A DNA stretch of 64,000 nt from Paroedura picta (lineage: Eukaryota > Chordata > Lepidosauria > Squamata > Gekkonidae), in the NCBI RefSeq assembly GCF_049243985.1, contig NC_135370.1, positions 185,677,350 through 185,741,349 on the forward strand. The letters are read 5' to 3'. Positions 30,901 to 42,082 of the stretch are shown piece after piece; the first letter of the stretch is position 1, and each line of letters opens with the position of its first letter. Made by a program: the position numbers and the translations under genes. The notes below the pieces were generated by a model. It did no database searches. It was not told the DNA's origin and worked only from the letters and a program-made list of their open reading frames with translations.

Positions 30901-33900
30901 CATCATTTTATAAACCTCTATATCATGTCTCCACATGGCCATCTCTTTTCTCCACTGGGCCATCAAGTCCAGTATCCTGTTTCACCAGTGGCCAACAAAG
31001 CCAATGCTCTTCCGGACTGCCTCTGAATCATAGAATCATAGAGTTGGAAGGGGCCATACAGGCCATCTAGTCCAACCCCCTGCTCAACGCAGGATTAGCC
31101 CTAAGCATCCTAAAGCATCCAAGAAAAGTGTGTCTCCAACCTTTGCTTGAAGACTGCCAGTGAGGGGGAGCTCACCACCTCCATAGGCAGCCTATTCCAC
31201 TGCTGAACTACTCTGACTGTGAAATTTCCCCCCCTGATATCTAGCCTATATCGTTGTACTTGTAGTTTAAATCTATTACTGCGTGTCCTTTCCTCTGCAG
31301 CCAATCTGGAGGCTCCCTTCGCTTTCCCTGGTGAGCAGCCACTGAAGAATGCCTCCTCCCTGCATCCGACCCATCTTGAAGCCATCACTAGGACCACTGG
31401 CAGAACGGCCTCCAATGTAATCACTACAGCTTTCCAGCCTGAACTCCTTAGAGAAAAGTCAGCTAAGAAGCTAAATCAAAGGGGAGAAATATTTCCAGTT
31501 GCAGGGGCATGTGTGAAGAGAATAAGTAGTCCCTGCCCCGAAGGGACGGACCAGATCCAATGGGATGAAATTAATTCAAAAGAAATTCCATCTAAACCTC
31601 CGGAAGAAGTTCCTGACAGTTAGAGCAGTTTCTCAGTGGATCAGGCTTTCTCAGGAGGTGGTGGGTTCTCCATCTTTGGAGATTTTTAAGCAGAGGCTGG
31701 ATAGACATCTGACGGAGAGGCTGATTCTGTGAAGGCTCAAGGGGGTGGCAGGTGACAGGGGATGAGCGAGAGGGTTGTGAGTGTCCTGCATAGTGCAGGG
31801 GGTTGGACTAGAAGACCCAGAGGCCCCTTCCAACTCTATTATTCTATGATTTTAAATTCCGTCTAAACATCCGGAAGAATTTCCTAACAGAGCGGTTTTT
31901 CAGTGGAACATGCTTCCTCGGGAGATGGTGGGTTCTCCACCCAGGAGGTCCCTTCCAACTCTATGATTCTTCAAGGTGACAGACAACATGGGAGCCTGGC
32001 CAGGCTGATGTCTCTCTGGCCACTGGTTCTTGCCATCTGTCATTGCTGCCTTACCTGGAACTAGCAGTCTGGCAGATAGGGGGCACGCCATAGTAGGCCA
32101 AGGGCACCATTCAGAAACCCCTCTGAGGCACCTGCCTTGGCTCCACAAGGACAGTTGGGGTATAACTAAATAAAGTAACAAGAGCAGGCTCCGGGGCTGC
32201 AGTCAAACAGGAACAGGTAAGATGGAGACCCAGACAAGGAGGGACATTGCCCGGGAAAGTGGAGGTTGAAGGGGGGTGGGGTGGGACTGATCAATCCACC
32301 TTGTGCAGGGTGTCAGAATGATCTGTACCCCATGGGAAATGTCTGCTGACAGAAGAGGCTGGTTTTCCCTCACACACTGCCCCTTTTCTGTCCCCCAGTG
32401 GCAACTTTCCAAACTGCTGTGGGAAGCATGAGACAGTCAGAGTGGTTTCTCAGGGGAACAGGCTTCCTCAGGAGGTGGTGGGTTCTCCATCTTTGGAGAT
32501 TTTTAAACAGAGGCTGGAGAGCCATCTGACAGAGGGGCTGATTCTGTGAAGGCTCAAGCGGGTGGCAGGTGACCATGGATGAGCGAGAGGGTTGTGAGTG
32601 TCCTGCACAGTGCAGGGGGTTGGACTAGATGACCCAGGAGGTCCCTTCCAACCCTATGATTCTATGGAGGAGCTCTGGTGCGAGAGTGAGACGGCCAAGG
32701 CCCAGGTGTGTTCAGTGCAGCCACAGGTGTGTTCAGAGCAAACAGCCAGCTCAGCAAAGGAGGGGCCAAGGCTCAGGGGCAGAGGTCCCAGTTGCAGCCC
32801 CCAGCACCTCCAGTCCAAAGGAAGGGGCAGAAGGGGGCTGGAGGCACTAGAGACACAGTTGCTGCTGCTGCCGTTGCGAGGAGGCAGTAATGGCCTGGGT
32901 GGACCTGACTCCGCCTTAGGCGTGTCCGTGGCATCCCACGTGGGCCCACATTTCTATCAAGCATAGTCTAAGGCTAATCTGCTGATCAGCAAGGGATGTG
33001 CAGAGAGCAGCACAGAATGCACCTGGGACCTCTGCAAACCAGATCTGCAGAGCGGGCTGGCCTGGGGCTTGTGGGGAGGACAGGACTCCAGGAGCTCTGG
33101 AGTTCATGCGAAGGCTCCCCACTTCCTCCCACTGTTGAAGCTGGGATTTGCTTGGCATTCACAATGATGCTAGCCAGCACTATGACACCCAAGATCCTGG
33201 CCCATGAGACAAGGCATGGCCCTCTCTTCTGAAGAGCAGGAGAGACTCACGTGCGTCCCGATGCTCACCACCAAGTGCTTCTCGACCTCTGGGCTAGCAA
33301 GACAAAACCAGCAAGCAGCGGTTGGCAGGGCTTGAGAATCGGAAGGGAAACAAGACCCAGATTAAAGAGCAGCAGTCCGGAAGGGAAGCCAGCAGAATCT
33401 ACCCTCTTGGCCAGGCCTCCGGCATCCAGGCCGCATTTTCTGGCTGGCAATCTTAGGCATTGGCTACCTGTGGCCATGAAAATAATGGACTCTCTTCCTG
33501 TACTATGCTCAGCTGGAGACGGTCAACAAAGGCCTGCCAGCCAAGACATTTTTTCTGAGCAGGGCAGGAAGTGACATCCAAAGCTTTGCTCTGCCAGAAG
33601 GAAATGCCACCCAGAGGGCAGCAGCTGGCTCTCAACACCTGCAAATGGGCCCTCTCCTCCAAAAGTCCCCATCTCCCCCCCCACCTGCAAACAGTCAAGT
33701 CACGGCAGTCGATGACTGACCACTGACCGCTGGGCTGAAACAGACCACTGGTCCCGAGCAGAAGGGGGAGCAAGAGCAGAACCACTCTGACTTGGAGAGG
33801 CCAGCAGAGTCAGCCCTGACTAGCATTTGGATGGGAGGCCACCTAGGTCTGCCAGGGTTGAATGACTCATGCCTTGGGGCTGCCACACGCCAGCTGTGCC

Positions 33901-36900
33901 TTGAGGGCAAAACCCAACAGCAGCCACGGGGCATCTGGCCAAGGCTTCTTTTTATTAGGGCATGCAGGAACAAAAAGCCGCGGGGTAGTTGTGCAGCAAA
34001 CAGAACCTGAAAAATATTTCCCAATATTCCTGGAAATAACGGAACACTCAGTTCTTTCGGCTCCATGTCTGAGGCTCTTAAAGAGACCAAGATCCCTTTA
34101 ACTGCCTGAGCCCCGCAAACATACGGCCTGGAGTGGAGAAGGCATTTCAGCCGATCCTAGGCTGGCTCCTGTTACCTGCAGCTCAGTTTACCGACCTGCA
34201 ATGAGCAGAGCCGAAGCTAGCCCTGTTGAGTTGAGGTGGTGTGGAGCTACCAGCTCCTGTGGCCCCTGCTGATCCTGGCTGCAAGCCTTTTAAACGGCTG
34301 CAAGCCTTTTAAGTCTAAAAGCTGACAGGCAGCCCCACCAAGATGTTAGCCTAAAACAGCTATGAATTTTGGTCCACAGGATCTGCCTGTGGGAGGGATA
34401 TTTCTCTCATTGTCACAGGCAGACATGAAAGGATCAGCTGATTGGTATAGCTGAACAACTTCAAATAAAAGCCGGAAAAAATTCGGCTTTTATTTGGGAC
34501 ACCTATATCGATAGCCAAACAGACCCTGTACTCTTTATTTGTCTTAGAAAATACAAAAAAAACACCAAACTTATTTTTGGAGGGGGAGGGGCAGGAGTTC
34601 TTGCAGCTCACTTTAACCAAATGCATGCATACCCTTTCTTTTAATAGGGTACAGAAACAGATGACTTCAACGGGACATGGACTGGGCTGAGGCTCAAGGA
34701 GACCTATCCAGAGATGTCCCAGGGAGGCCAAGCCACAGCTGCAACCCCCCGGCTTCCACCTCGCATAGGGAAATTAATTCCATACCCCAAATTTGGCTAA
34801 CCCTCCCCCCTCCATTTAGGCTTTCCAGACTCACGGGGCTTGCAAGGGGGACGCTTGGCCTGGGTCTGCTGCCTGGCTTGACCTTCAGAGTGCCGCTTCT
34901 TCCCTTTGGGCTTGCTGCTTAGATCAAAGAAAAACTGGTGCATGGGTTCCTCCTGGGGAGGCAAAAAGGGAACTGCTTTTGCCCACCAGCTTCATGATAC
35001 CCAGACAGCCAGGGACATGCGTTTGCCTCCAAGGGTTCTTAAGATGGAGGCAACATCATCTGTCTCCCCCCCCCCCCCGAAATAGATGTCAAGAAAACCG
35101 AGCTGTGGCTTGTTTCGGCTGTGGGATCTGGAAAACTGGCCAAGTATGAAACAAGCCAGGGTTGTGGGCTGCAGAGACTCTCAGCAGGAAGAGGACAACG
35201 GTTGCCACTGTTGTGAGCGTGCCTCCTGGGACACCAGGGAGAGACAACAAATGCTTTCTCCCCACGCAGCAGGCTCCGCACCTCTGCTCCTGGCAGCTGT
35301 TGGGCGCCATGAACCCATCCTCCAGGCCCTCGGAACGGGTTCTCTGTGACATCCTGTGGCTGCTTCACTAGCTCTGAAGAGTCCATAGAACTCATTGGAA
35401 GAATGCTGAAGGCATAGAGGTACTAGGAGGAAGAAACAGAGTCAGGAACATGGGGAGGCAGCTGCTGTCACTCACGAATGTCAGGAGGAAAAACATCTTC
35501 CCCAGGTCACTTCTCCAGGGCCTCAGGTAGAAGTCTTTCCCACCCCCTGCTGCTTTGATGCTTTTAACTGGATGCCAAGCACACCACGGAGGAGGCTGGG
35601 CTCTGGGCCTTTACCTTTCTCTTGTCTGCATTGCCAACACTTGCCAGCGCTATGAACCTGCTCACATGCTGTGCAGACTCCTGGAGAACAGCATGGTTTC
35701 TGTATGAAAGAACAAAAGGCACACTCAGCTCCCACGGACCACAGACAGCCTCTGAGCCCGAAGAACAATGTCATGGAAAATCTATGTTTTCAGCTCTCTT
35801 TCGGCAATTCTTCTGTGACAGTCACCACTGAGACCAGCCTGACAGCCACAGGCCAAAACAGCTGTCCTCAAGGTTACTTATGCAAGATACTAACCAGCCC
35901 ATCTAGCCACAGAGAGAGGTCGGTCAGGGTTTCTTTGGTACACAGATACACACTTGTTTTGAGTCTTTTCTGACAGAGAACTGTAGCATTTTACACTACA
36001 TGTTAACAAAAAGCAACATGCTTGAACCTACTATGCATATAATTACAATGCATCTTCCCCTATTTTCCTTAATTGAATGTACGTTTTTATCCCTGAAAAC
36101 CTCTGGTGTTTAAGGAAGTTATGTTGAGTATGCCTTTGTTGACCAAAACAAGAGATGGAAAACTGGTGATGCCCACTGAAAATAGCAATCAAGTGCATAT
36201 ACAATTAATTTACAGCAACTGAACTTCACAATACTTCCTAGAAGCCCATCAACTTGCAATTCCCTTTAAACAGCTCAAACAATCCCACATACCTGTAAGG
36301 AAGTCTTTCGTAGTAGATCTTCTGCAGTCCACTGAAATGGTACCTTGGCTTCAGACTGCCAGCTAGCACGGACACAAGCCCTGAACCACATTTCTTCGTG
36401 TCCACGTCACCCTGATGTTTTAAAAGCACAGAAATATTTCACTTTGTTCTTCTGTGGATTAAGAGGAAGGGGGGGAGGGAGCCATTCAACCAAGGCCCTG
36501 GGCCAAGAAGGATCTACTAAAACTATATCTAGAGCGAGCTGCTTTAAAAAAGAGCATATACTCCACTGTTTCAGCCCCAGACTATTCTCTGTGCCTTTCT
36601 TCAGAATGTCATCCTACCTTTATTAGCTCACGAGGACTCTGTGTGTGCTGCGGCAGAGAGAGGACGACAGCCCCTGCCAGCCCTGCGCATTCTCAAAGCT
36701 TTGAAAGGTGGCATGTGTGCAAAATGCACACACAGACTGTACACCCACAAGTTGGAGGGAAATGCAAGTAGGCAATACACAAGAGGGATGAGGGAGGGAA
36801 AGCAGCAAGGATCCCACAACGGCTACACATCACTGTCACATGCACCCAGCCCTAATGACTGCAACCACTGAAAGGCTAACTGCTTAGCGATAAGAGAAGG

Positions 36901-39900
36901 TAAATCAGCTTAGGATCCTGGACCCCAAAGAAATTAAACTGGCCTCAACCTTTCCAGCCCTGGCAATCCCAATTCCCTTCAGGTTCAGATCCTAACATAA
37001 TACTTACAGGACTGTTTCCAAATTTCTCTACACCTCTGGGCCAACAGGAAGTCAGCAAGATGTCAACCCCTTTGAACTTTGGAGTAGACAGCAGTGATGT
37101 TTTGAGGTCAGCCACATCCTTGGAGCTGAAACAGTGTGCTGGGGCCGGTTCCTGCAAGGACTCCACACCACTGAGGTATGCGATCTGAAGTCCAGAGGCT
37201 CCACTGAAGACACCCTTGCGCCCTTCACACAACACAGAACATACAGTTCATTACAGAACTTGAAGCTAGAAACTGGCCGCAAAGAAAAGACTTACTAACA
37301 GAAAAAAGAGAGAACCCAACCCAGGCTATCAGTATACAATATAAAATTTATACAATACTCCTTAATAAGATATTAAATCCAACATCAAAATGTGTCTTGT
37401 CTCTATTTTAATAATTAATGAAGCTACCAGAACAGACTCTGGATTTGTGCTGTTTCCAATGTTGAACTTTCATCAGTGGTTGTTTCCTCCTTTGATTGTG
37501 AAACTTATCCTAGCAAGTTTCCAATATTTCAATATTCATCCAACTCAAAGTTTTAGTATGAATTCTACTGATATAACATTGGCCTTCAGCTTACAGGTTT
37601 GGGAGAGCTCTGTCAAGAGACCCCTCCCCTCTTAATCAATGAGAACAATGACTGAGTAACAGAACTTTCTAAGGCATCTGGAGAATTTTCTGCAGGATGC
37701 ATAAATCAATATGACTTAGAGGGTTTGCAGATGTATCACTCATCACAATGATAAAAGCCACCCAGAATTACCCAGATAAGTGATGTTCTCAGCTAGTTCA
37801 CATCCACTGATATCTGGAAAACGATGAACTGTCTCTTCATTGTTGGCACCCAAGATATACGTCTGAATAGGAGCTGCAGGAAAGAAAACCATGGGCTGAG
37901 CAAATGGACTGGCTGAAGCCAGGGGGTTCCCACGGCTCTGAAAAACGGTCTTCACCAAGGGGTAGGAGGGAACCCAGCCTCAAAACCCACCCCAGAGCGG
38001 GAGAATTACTGGAATTACAAGAAAAGGAGCCGCGGAAGAGCTAAGCTCCTGGAAGAGCTAATGGCCCGGATGGAACTATCACAGTTCCGCAGGGCCTGCA
38101 AGACGGAGCACTTTCACCAGGCTAGGAAGAGAGGGTCCCTCCGGTATAGGCCCTCATAGGCTGGGCATCGCCTGAAGAGCTCCAACCCGGGTGTGGGTGT
38201 GGTGGTCGCTGCTATTGTAGGATGTGGATGGGTGAGAGGGGGGAAGTTCATAGAGTGTTTTTTTGCCACCAGTACTGTTTTATGGTACGTGGATTTTATG
38301 TGGGTTTTAAATTTTATTGTAAACTGCCATGAGCAGGCAGGTTCGGGAGTGGCAATTATAACAAATATAAATTTAAACAAATAAAATACAAAGTTAGCTT
38401 TTACAGTCTGTGTTGTTTATCCATATTTGTGATCAGGCACTGAAGGCTATGCAGAAAACCCCTTACCCCTGAAGTTTTAGTTTTCTATCTGGATTTCAAG
38501 TTTGTTTTGAGAAGCAATCTGAAGTGGTACTATTATTCTTAAAATTTATTGCCCGCCTCTCCCTGAAGGCTTGAGGCAGGTAACAATGTCTCTATAAAAT
38601 TCCAATAAAACCTCTTAAAACAGACGTAAAACCCAAACCAACACTAATACAATTCAAAGCCCCATGATGATAAGATGCTGCGGCAAAAAACTCATCCCAG
38701 TTCTAACAATCCCAGTAATGTGTTCTGGAGGGGAATGGCGAACAGAAGGCGCAGATTGAAATCGCTAATGCCACTCCTATGGGGGGAGGGGGGCATGATC
38801 TTCCTTGCCGCCCGGCCACAACCGTAGACCTGGAGGAAGAGCTCCATTTTGTAAGCCCTGTGGAATGTCGAAAGTTCCCACAGGGCCTGCAGCTCCTCTG
38901 GAAGCTCATTCCACCAGGCTGGGGCCAGGACTGAAAAGGCCCTGGCTCTGGTTACGGTCAGTCGCATTTCCCTGGGGCCGGGAATGACCAGTAGATTAAT
39001 ACCTGCAGAATGTAAGGCCCTGCGGAGGGTATAAGGCAACAGGCGGTCCCTCAGAAATGCTGGGCCAAGACCACATATGGCCCTGATGGTCAAAACCAGA
39101 ACCTTGAACTGGATCCAGATGACAACTGGCAACCAATGCAGCTGCCTCAGCACAGGCTGGATGTGGGCCCTCCATGGTATACCTGTGAGGACCCCGGCAG
39201 CTGCATTTTGCACCATCTGCAATTTCTGGATCAAGCCCAAAGGCAGGCCAGCATAGAGCGAGTTACAGAAATCTATTCTGGAGGTGACTGTTGCATGGAT
39301 CACTGTTGCCAGGTGTTTGGAGGACAGGTAGGTCACTAGTAGCTGAGCCTGGCGAAGGTTGCAAAATGCCTGGCTAGCTACCCTCTTGACCTGTGCCTCG
39401 AGAGTTAGTGAGGCATCAATGGTCACCCCCAAATTCCTGGCCTGGGTGTGATTTTAAGTTGCATCCCTGCCAGGGAGCATAAATGTGCTCCAACCCCCCC
39501 TATGTCCCAGACACAGGATCTCTGTCTTGGAAGGGCTGAGATGGGTGGCCACAGCACCATGCCAATGGATGCTGGAAATAAAACATGCTGTTGACGCATC
39601 ATGTGCTATTGCACACACATATCTGGCAGCCAGATGGATCTGGTAGGGCAGCTCTTGTGGAGTGAGCCTTCTGTACCTTTTTTTCTTCCTGTTTGATAGT
39701 CCTCCCATTCTGTATCCTGAGCAGAGCCAAAGAAATTGCCAACACACAAGAGCAGCTAGAAGGATTCAAAGAAGAGAGAGTCATTAAGAACTCAGCCAGC
39801 TCTGGGTGCCAGTTTAAAGCCTCCAATTGGCCATGAAGCTCACTGGGTAGACTTGGGCCAGTTACTCACTCTCAGCATCACCAGTTTCACAACAGGAAAG

Positions 39901-42010
39901 GCACAAGGCCCATGGTCTCTCGAGCCACTTGAGAGAAAAACACAAAATAAGGACCTGGTGATAGCCAAATGGCCCAATTAGGGTTCTTTTGCCTAGCCCC
40001 CAATTAATCACACTGAGAGAAAAACCTTTAAAAATATTTTTAGTGCAAAAAGGCCAAAGCTGAGAGTGAGCTAAGATTGGCCAGGGAAGCCCATTGTAAC
40101 AAGAAAAGATTTTTCAGTTATGTGAGGAGCAAACGTAAAGTAAAGGAGGAAATAGGCCCACTGTTGGGTGTAGATGGACAAACTCAGAAAAAGCAGAAAG
40201 GCTTAGTGCCTATTTTACATCTGTTTTTTCCCACAGGTCAAAGTGTTTAGGCACATCTAGAGATGGCCATAGCCAAAGGATAGTGTCTGGGTGGCAGGTT
40301 AACATGGATAGAGAGGTTGTCGAGAGGCATTTAGCTGCACTGGATGAGTTCAAATCCCCTGGTCTGGATGAAATGCACCCGAGAGTGCTCAAAGAACTTT
40401 CCAGAGAACTTGCACAGCTGAGGAGAGGACACGCAGTAATGGGTTTAAACTTCAAGTACAACGATATAGGCTAGATATCAGGAAAATTTTTTTCACAGTC
40501 AGAGTAGTTCAGCAGTGGAATAGGCTGCCTAAGGAGGTGGTGAGCGTTGAGCAGGGGGTTGGACTAGATGGCCTGTATGGCCCCTTCCAACTCTATGATT
40601 CTATGAAATGTAGATACAGGGGAGTTCCCAAATCTGCACAGAGAACAATAGGATTCCATAGTGTTAAATACTCTGTTCTTGGAGGTTAGGAAAGATGATG
40701 CCTTGCAAGATGAGTCTGGGGTCTCTACCTCCCCACTCCACCTCCCTGGAACTCCCAACAGCCTTTATGCCAGTCTTCCAAGAACTGCTGACAGGTCCAA
40801 AAGGTGCCCGCATTATTCCCCCCCCCAATTGTTTACATGTATGGTAGCGACACACTTTTCTTCCATTTCTCTAGCCTTGAGATAAGGACAGTTTGACTAC
40901 AGCTACAGCATAAACCATAGAGCCTCTTGTGAGGCAGAGTGGTAAGCGGCAGAAATGCAGTCCGAAGCTGTCTGCCCATGAGGCTGGGAGTTCAATCCCA
41001 GCAGCCGGCTCAAGGTTGACTCAGCCTTCCATCCTTCCGGGGTCGGTAAAATGAGTACCCAGCTTGCTGCTGGGGTGTAAACAGTAATGACTGGGGAAGG
41101 CACTGGCAAACCACCCCGTATTGAGTCTGCCATGAAAACATTGGAGGGCGTCACCCCAAGGGTCAGACAGGTGCTTGCCCAGGGGAGAACTTTACCTTTT
41201 ACAGCAGGGGTCATCAACCCCCAGTCTGCGGCCCGGTGGCGGGCCACAAAGGCCACGGTATCGGGCCGCCACCAGCCACGCCTGCCTTCCCCCGCTGGCA
41301 GCAAGAAGGAAGGGAAGAGGCAGGCACAGCCACCGGCATGGCGGTGACGCAAACTCGCACTAGCGCCCCCTAGTGGCGAAAACGCGCACACGCAGTTGCC
41401 GTGCATGTGTTAGCGCCACCTGGTGGCAAAACACGCATGCGTGGCAATTGCGCGTGCGCGTTTTCGCAGCACCCGGGCCGTCGGCTCTTCCCTCACACCG
41501 GAGGCGTTCCCTGACCTGAGAAAGGTTACAGTATAAACCTTGGTTTTGTGAGAGAGCTTATCAGAAACTACGTTCCAGTGAGGAACAGGCCGTTTTCTCT
41601 GCCTGGCCAGAGGCAAAGACTGGATGTAGACCTTGCTCTCCGCTCCCCCTGGCCAGGCGGCGCGCGCTGGCAGGCCGAGGACCCGGCCAGGAAGGCAGAG
41701 CGGATCCCGGCTCGCGGCCGCCCACACGCAGGCCGGAGCTCGGAAGCCCCCTCCCCCCGGTCGAGACTCACGTCGAAGGCGCCGCTCTTGCGCTGCGCGG
41801 CCTCCACGCGCCCGAACAAGGCCCCCAGGCGCCCCTCCGCGTCGCCGCTCGCCAGGCTGTGGGCGGGGGGGGGGAGAAAGAGAGGGGGCCGGTCAGCACG
41901 GGCGGCATGGCGGGGGGCAGGCAGGCAGGCAGGCAAAGACCCCCCCTCCCCTCTCCCTCCCCCTCCCGCGCTCACATCCTGAGGGGCCTCCTGCCGCCGG
42001 GCGCCGCCAT
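27921..42010 (-). CDS. CWF19L1: CWF19L1 (CWF19-like protein 1), complete, 14 exons, 543 aa
   Basis: Homologue of the Drn1/Cwf19 family, which acts in lariat-RNA debranching and late splicing. Exons: 41976-42010, 41772-41856, 39677-39755, 37772-37873, 37008-37222, 36293-36411, 35615-35699, 35282-35422, 34835-34952, 33251-33330, 29770-29979, 28772-28891, 28365-28462, 27921-28065. Every junction is in phase, and the total is 1632 nt. The order is an N-terminal metallophosphatase-like domain ([47 protein letters not shown]), a middle [18 protein letters not shown], a basic linker ([11 protein letters not shown]), the CwfJ C1/HIT-like domain ([46 protein letters not shown]) and the CwfJ C2 domain ([30 protein letters not shown]). 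The start [12 protein letters not shown] is chosen because it is in a YY1-type context at the promoter. Length and exon count fit the family (about 538 aa). Confidence 0.96.
29455..29715 (+). mobile_element. CR1-group LINE 3' end
   Basis: The stretch encodes the decayed [24 protein letters not shown] segment, followed by the untranslated end (AATCATAGAGTTGGAAGGGG in part inverted, GGTTGGGACCAGATGGCCTG) and CTAGGATTCCATG. It lies in the intron between CWF19L1 exons 11 and 12. Confidence 0.65.
29980..30001. repeat. GGAA microsatellite at the CWF19L1 exon 11 acceptor
   Basis: About five GGAA units (TTCC on the coding strand) lie directly before the acceptor AG at 29980-29981. They therefore form the polypyrimidine tract of exon 11. 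Confidence 0.85.
30380..30975 (-). mobile_element. Old CR1-group LINE 3' fragments
   Basis: Two adjacent reverse-oriented LINE ends with 'GGTCCACCTAGTCCAGCATC' and 'AGTCCACCTAATCTAACATC' patterns, followed by decayed coding remnants. In CWF19L1 intron 10. Edges are approximate. Confidence 0.55.
31026..31310 (-). mobile_element. CR1 LINE 3' end
   Basis: It reads in reverse from the tail CATAGAATCATAGAG through TCCAACCCCCTGCTCAACGC to the [19 protein letters not shown] and [12 protein letters not shown] coding end, and stops at about 31310. It is close to the young CR1 copies in sequence. Confidence 0.85.
31620..31975 (+). mobile_element. Two CR1-group LINE 3' ends in tandem
   Basis: The first (31620-31850) carries GGAGGTGGTGGGTTCTCCAT and GGGGGTTGGACTAGAAGACC and ends in TATTATTCTATGAT. 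The second (31850-31975) is a shorter copy beginning with the [11 protein letters not shown]-like region and ending CCAACTCTATGATTC. Confidence 0.75.
32425..32668 (+). mobile_element. CR1-group LINE 3' end
   Basis: Same subfamily as 31620-31850: GTGGTTTCTCAGGGGAACAG, GGTTCTCCATCTTTGGAGAT, GGGTTGGACTAGATGACCCA, ending AACCCTATGATTCTATGG. Confidence 0.8.
33792..33855 (+). mobile_element. 5S-rRNA-derived SINE fragment
   Basis: CAGCAGAGTCAGCCCTGAC, TAGCATTTGGATGGGAGGCC and ACCTAGGTCTGCCAGGGTTG follow the internal-promoter part of 5S-derived SINEs. Only the middle is present. It lies in CWF19L1 intron 9. Confidence 0.5.
37980..39450. mobile_element. L2-type LINE pieces in CWF19L1 intron 3
   Basis: A plus-strand 3' end at about 38040-38395 (CGCAGGGCCTGCAAGACGGA, then TTTATTGTAAACTGCCATGA and an A-rich tail) is followed by a long minus-strand copy at 38545-39450. 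That copy's frame (38692-39432) reads [35 protein letters not shown] and [20 protein letters not shown], the C-terminal part of the reverse transcriptase. It has a single long open frame but no N-terminal half. Confidence 0.75.
40050..40612 (+). mobile_element. CR1 LINE with internal deletion
   Basis: Starts in ORF2 ([20 protein letters not shown]) and runs through the [16 protein letters not shown] region to RELAQ. It then jumps directly to the extreme C-terminal end ([10 protein letters not shown]...) and the 3' tail, ending at about 40605 with CTATGATTCTATG. A second, smaller deletion removes part of the 3' region. It is in CWF19L1 intron 2. Confidence 0.85.
40919..41208 (+). mobile_element. 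tRNA-derived SINE
   Basis: A box-A-like GAGGCAGAGTGGTAAGCGGC and a box-B-like GGGAGTTCAATCCC are spaced as in a tRNA promoter. They are followed by a conserved body (CAAGGTTGACTCAGCCTTCC, GGTAAAATGAGTACCCAGC, GGCACTGGCAAACCACCC) and a CTTTACCTTTTA 3' end. It is a SINE, not a functional tRNA gene. Confidence 0.85.
41211..41520. mobile_element. hAT-like DNA element remnant
   Basis: The left end CAGGGGTCATCAACCCCCAG with TCTGCGGCCCGGTGGCGGGCC behind it resembles the ends of the hAT elements at 1532 and 25858. A matching right end was not found, so the right edge is a guess. It includes the paired CTCF-like units at 41361-41460. Confidence 0.5.
41361..41465 (-). promoter_or_regulatory. Two CTCF-like motifs in a 50-bp tandem repeat
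   Basis: On the minus strand, CCACTAGGGGGCGCTA (41361-41376) and CCACCAGGTGGCGCTA (41411-41426) both match the core CTCF consensus and are exactly 50 bp apart in the same orientation. The flanks are also similar, so this is a degenerate two-copy tandem repeat. The outer arms (GCGAAAACGCGCAC... and its inverse) form an imperfect inverted repeat. It lies about 600 bp from the CWF19L1/ERLIN1 start codons. Confidence 0.6.
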
Positions 42011-42082
42011 CTTCCCCCCCGCCTCTTCCGGCGCGCCACTTCCGCTTCCGCCGGGCCGCGTGCCGGAAGTGCTGGCGGCGGG
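42011..42082. promoter_or_regulatory. Divergent CWF19L1/ERLIN1 promoter
   Basis: Only 72 bp separate the two ATG codons, in a CpG island running about 41.6-42.6 kb. CTTCCG occurs at about 42024, 42040 and 42046, and CCGGAAGTGC at about 42063-42072 (ETS/GABP-type sites). On the minus strand GGAAGATGGCGGC overlaps the CWF19L1 start codon and is a strong YY1-type motif. No TATA box is seen. Motif identities are established consensus; their use here is inference. Confidence 0.8.

Noticed and set aside
38692-39432. A host gene with a 246-aa open frame
   Set aside because: The protein is the C-terminal part of a LINE reverse transcriptase found in several other places in the window.
40919-41000. 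tRNA gene with A and B boxes
   Set aside because: The sequence does not fold as a full tRNA and continues into a conserved SINE body and tail.
27921-42010. SNORA12 snoRNA, hosted by CWF19L1 in mammals
   Set aside because: I could not find a convincing H/ACA pair of hairpins with ANANNA and ACA boxes by eye, so it is not listed.
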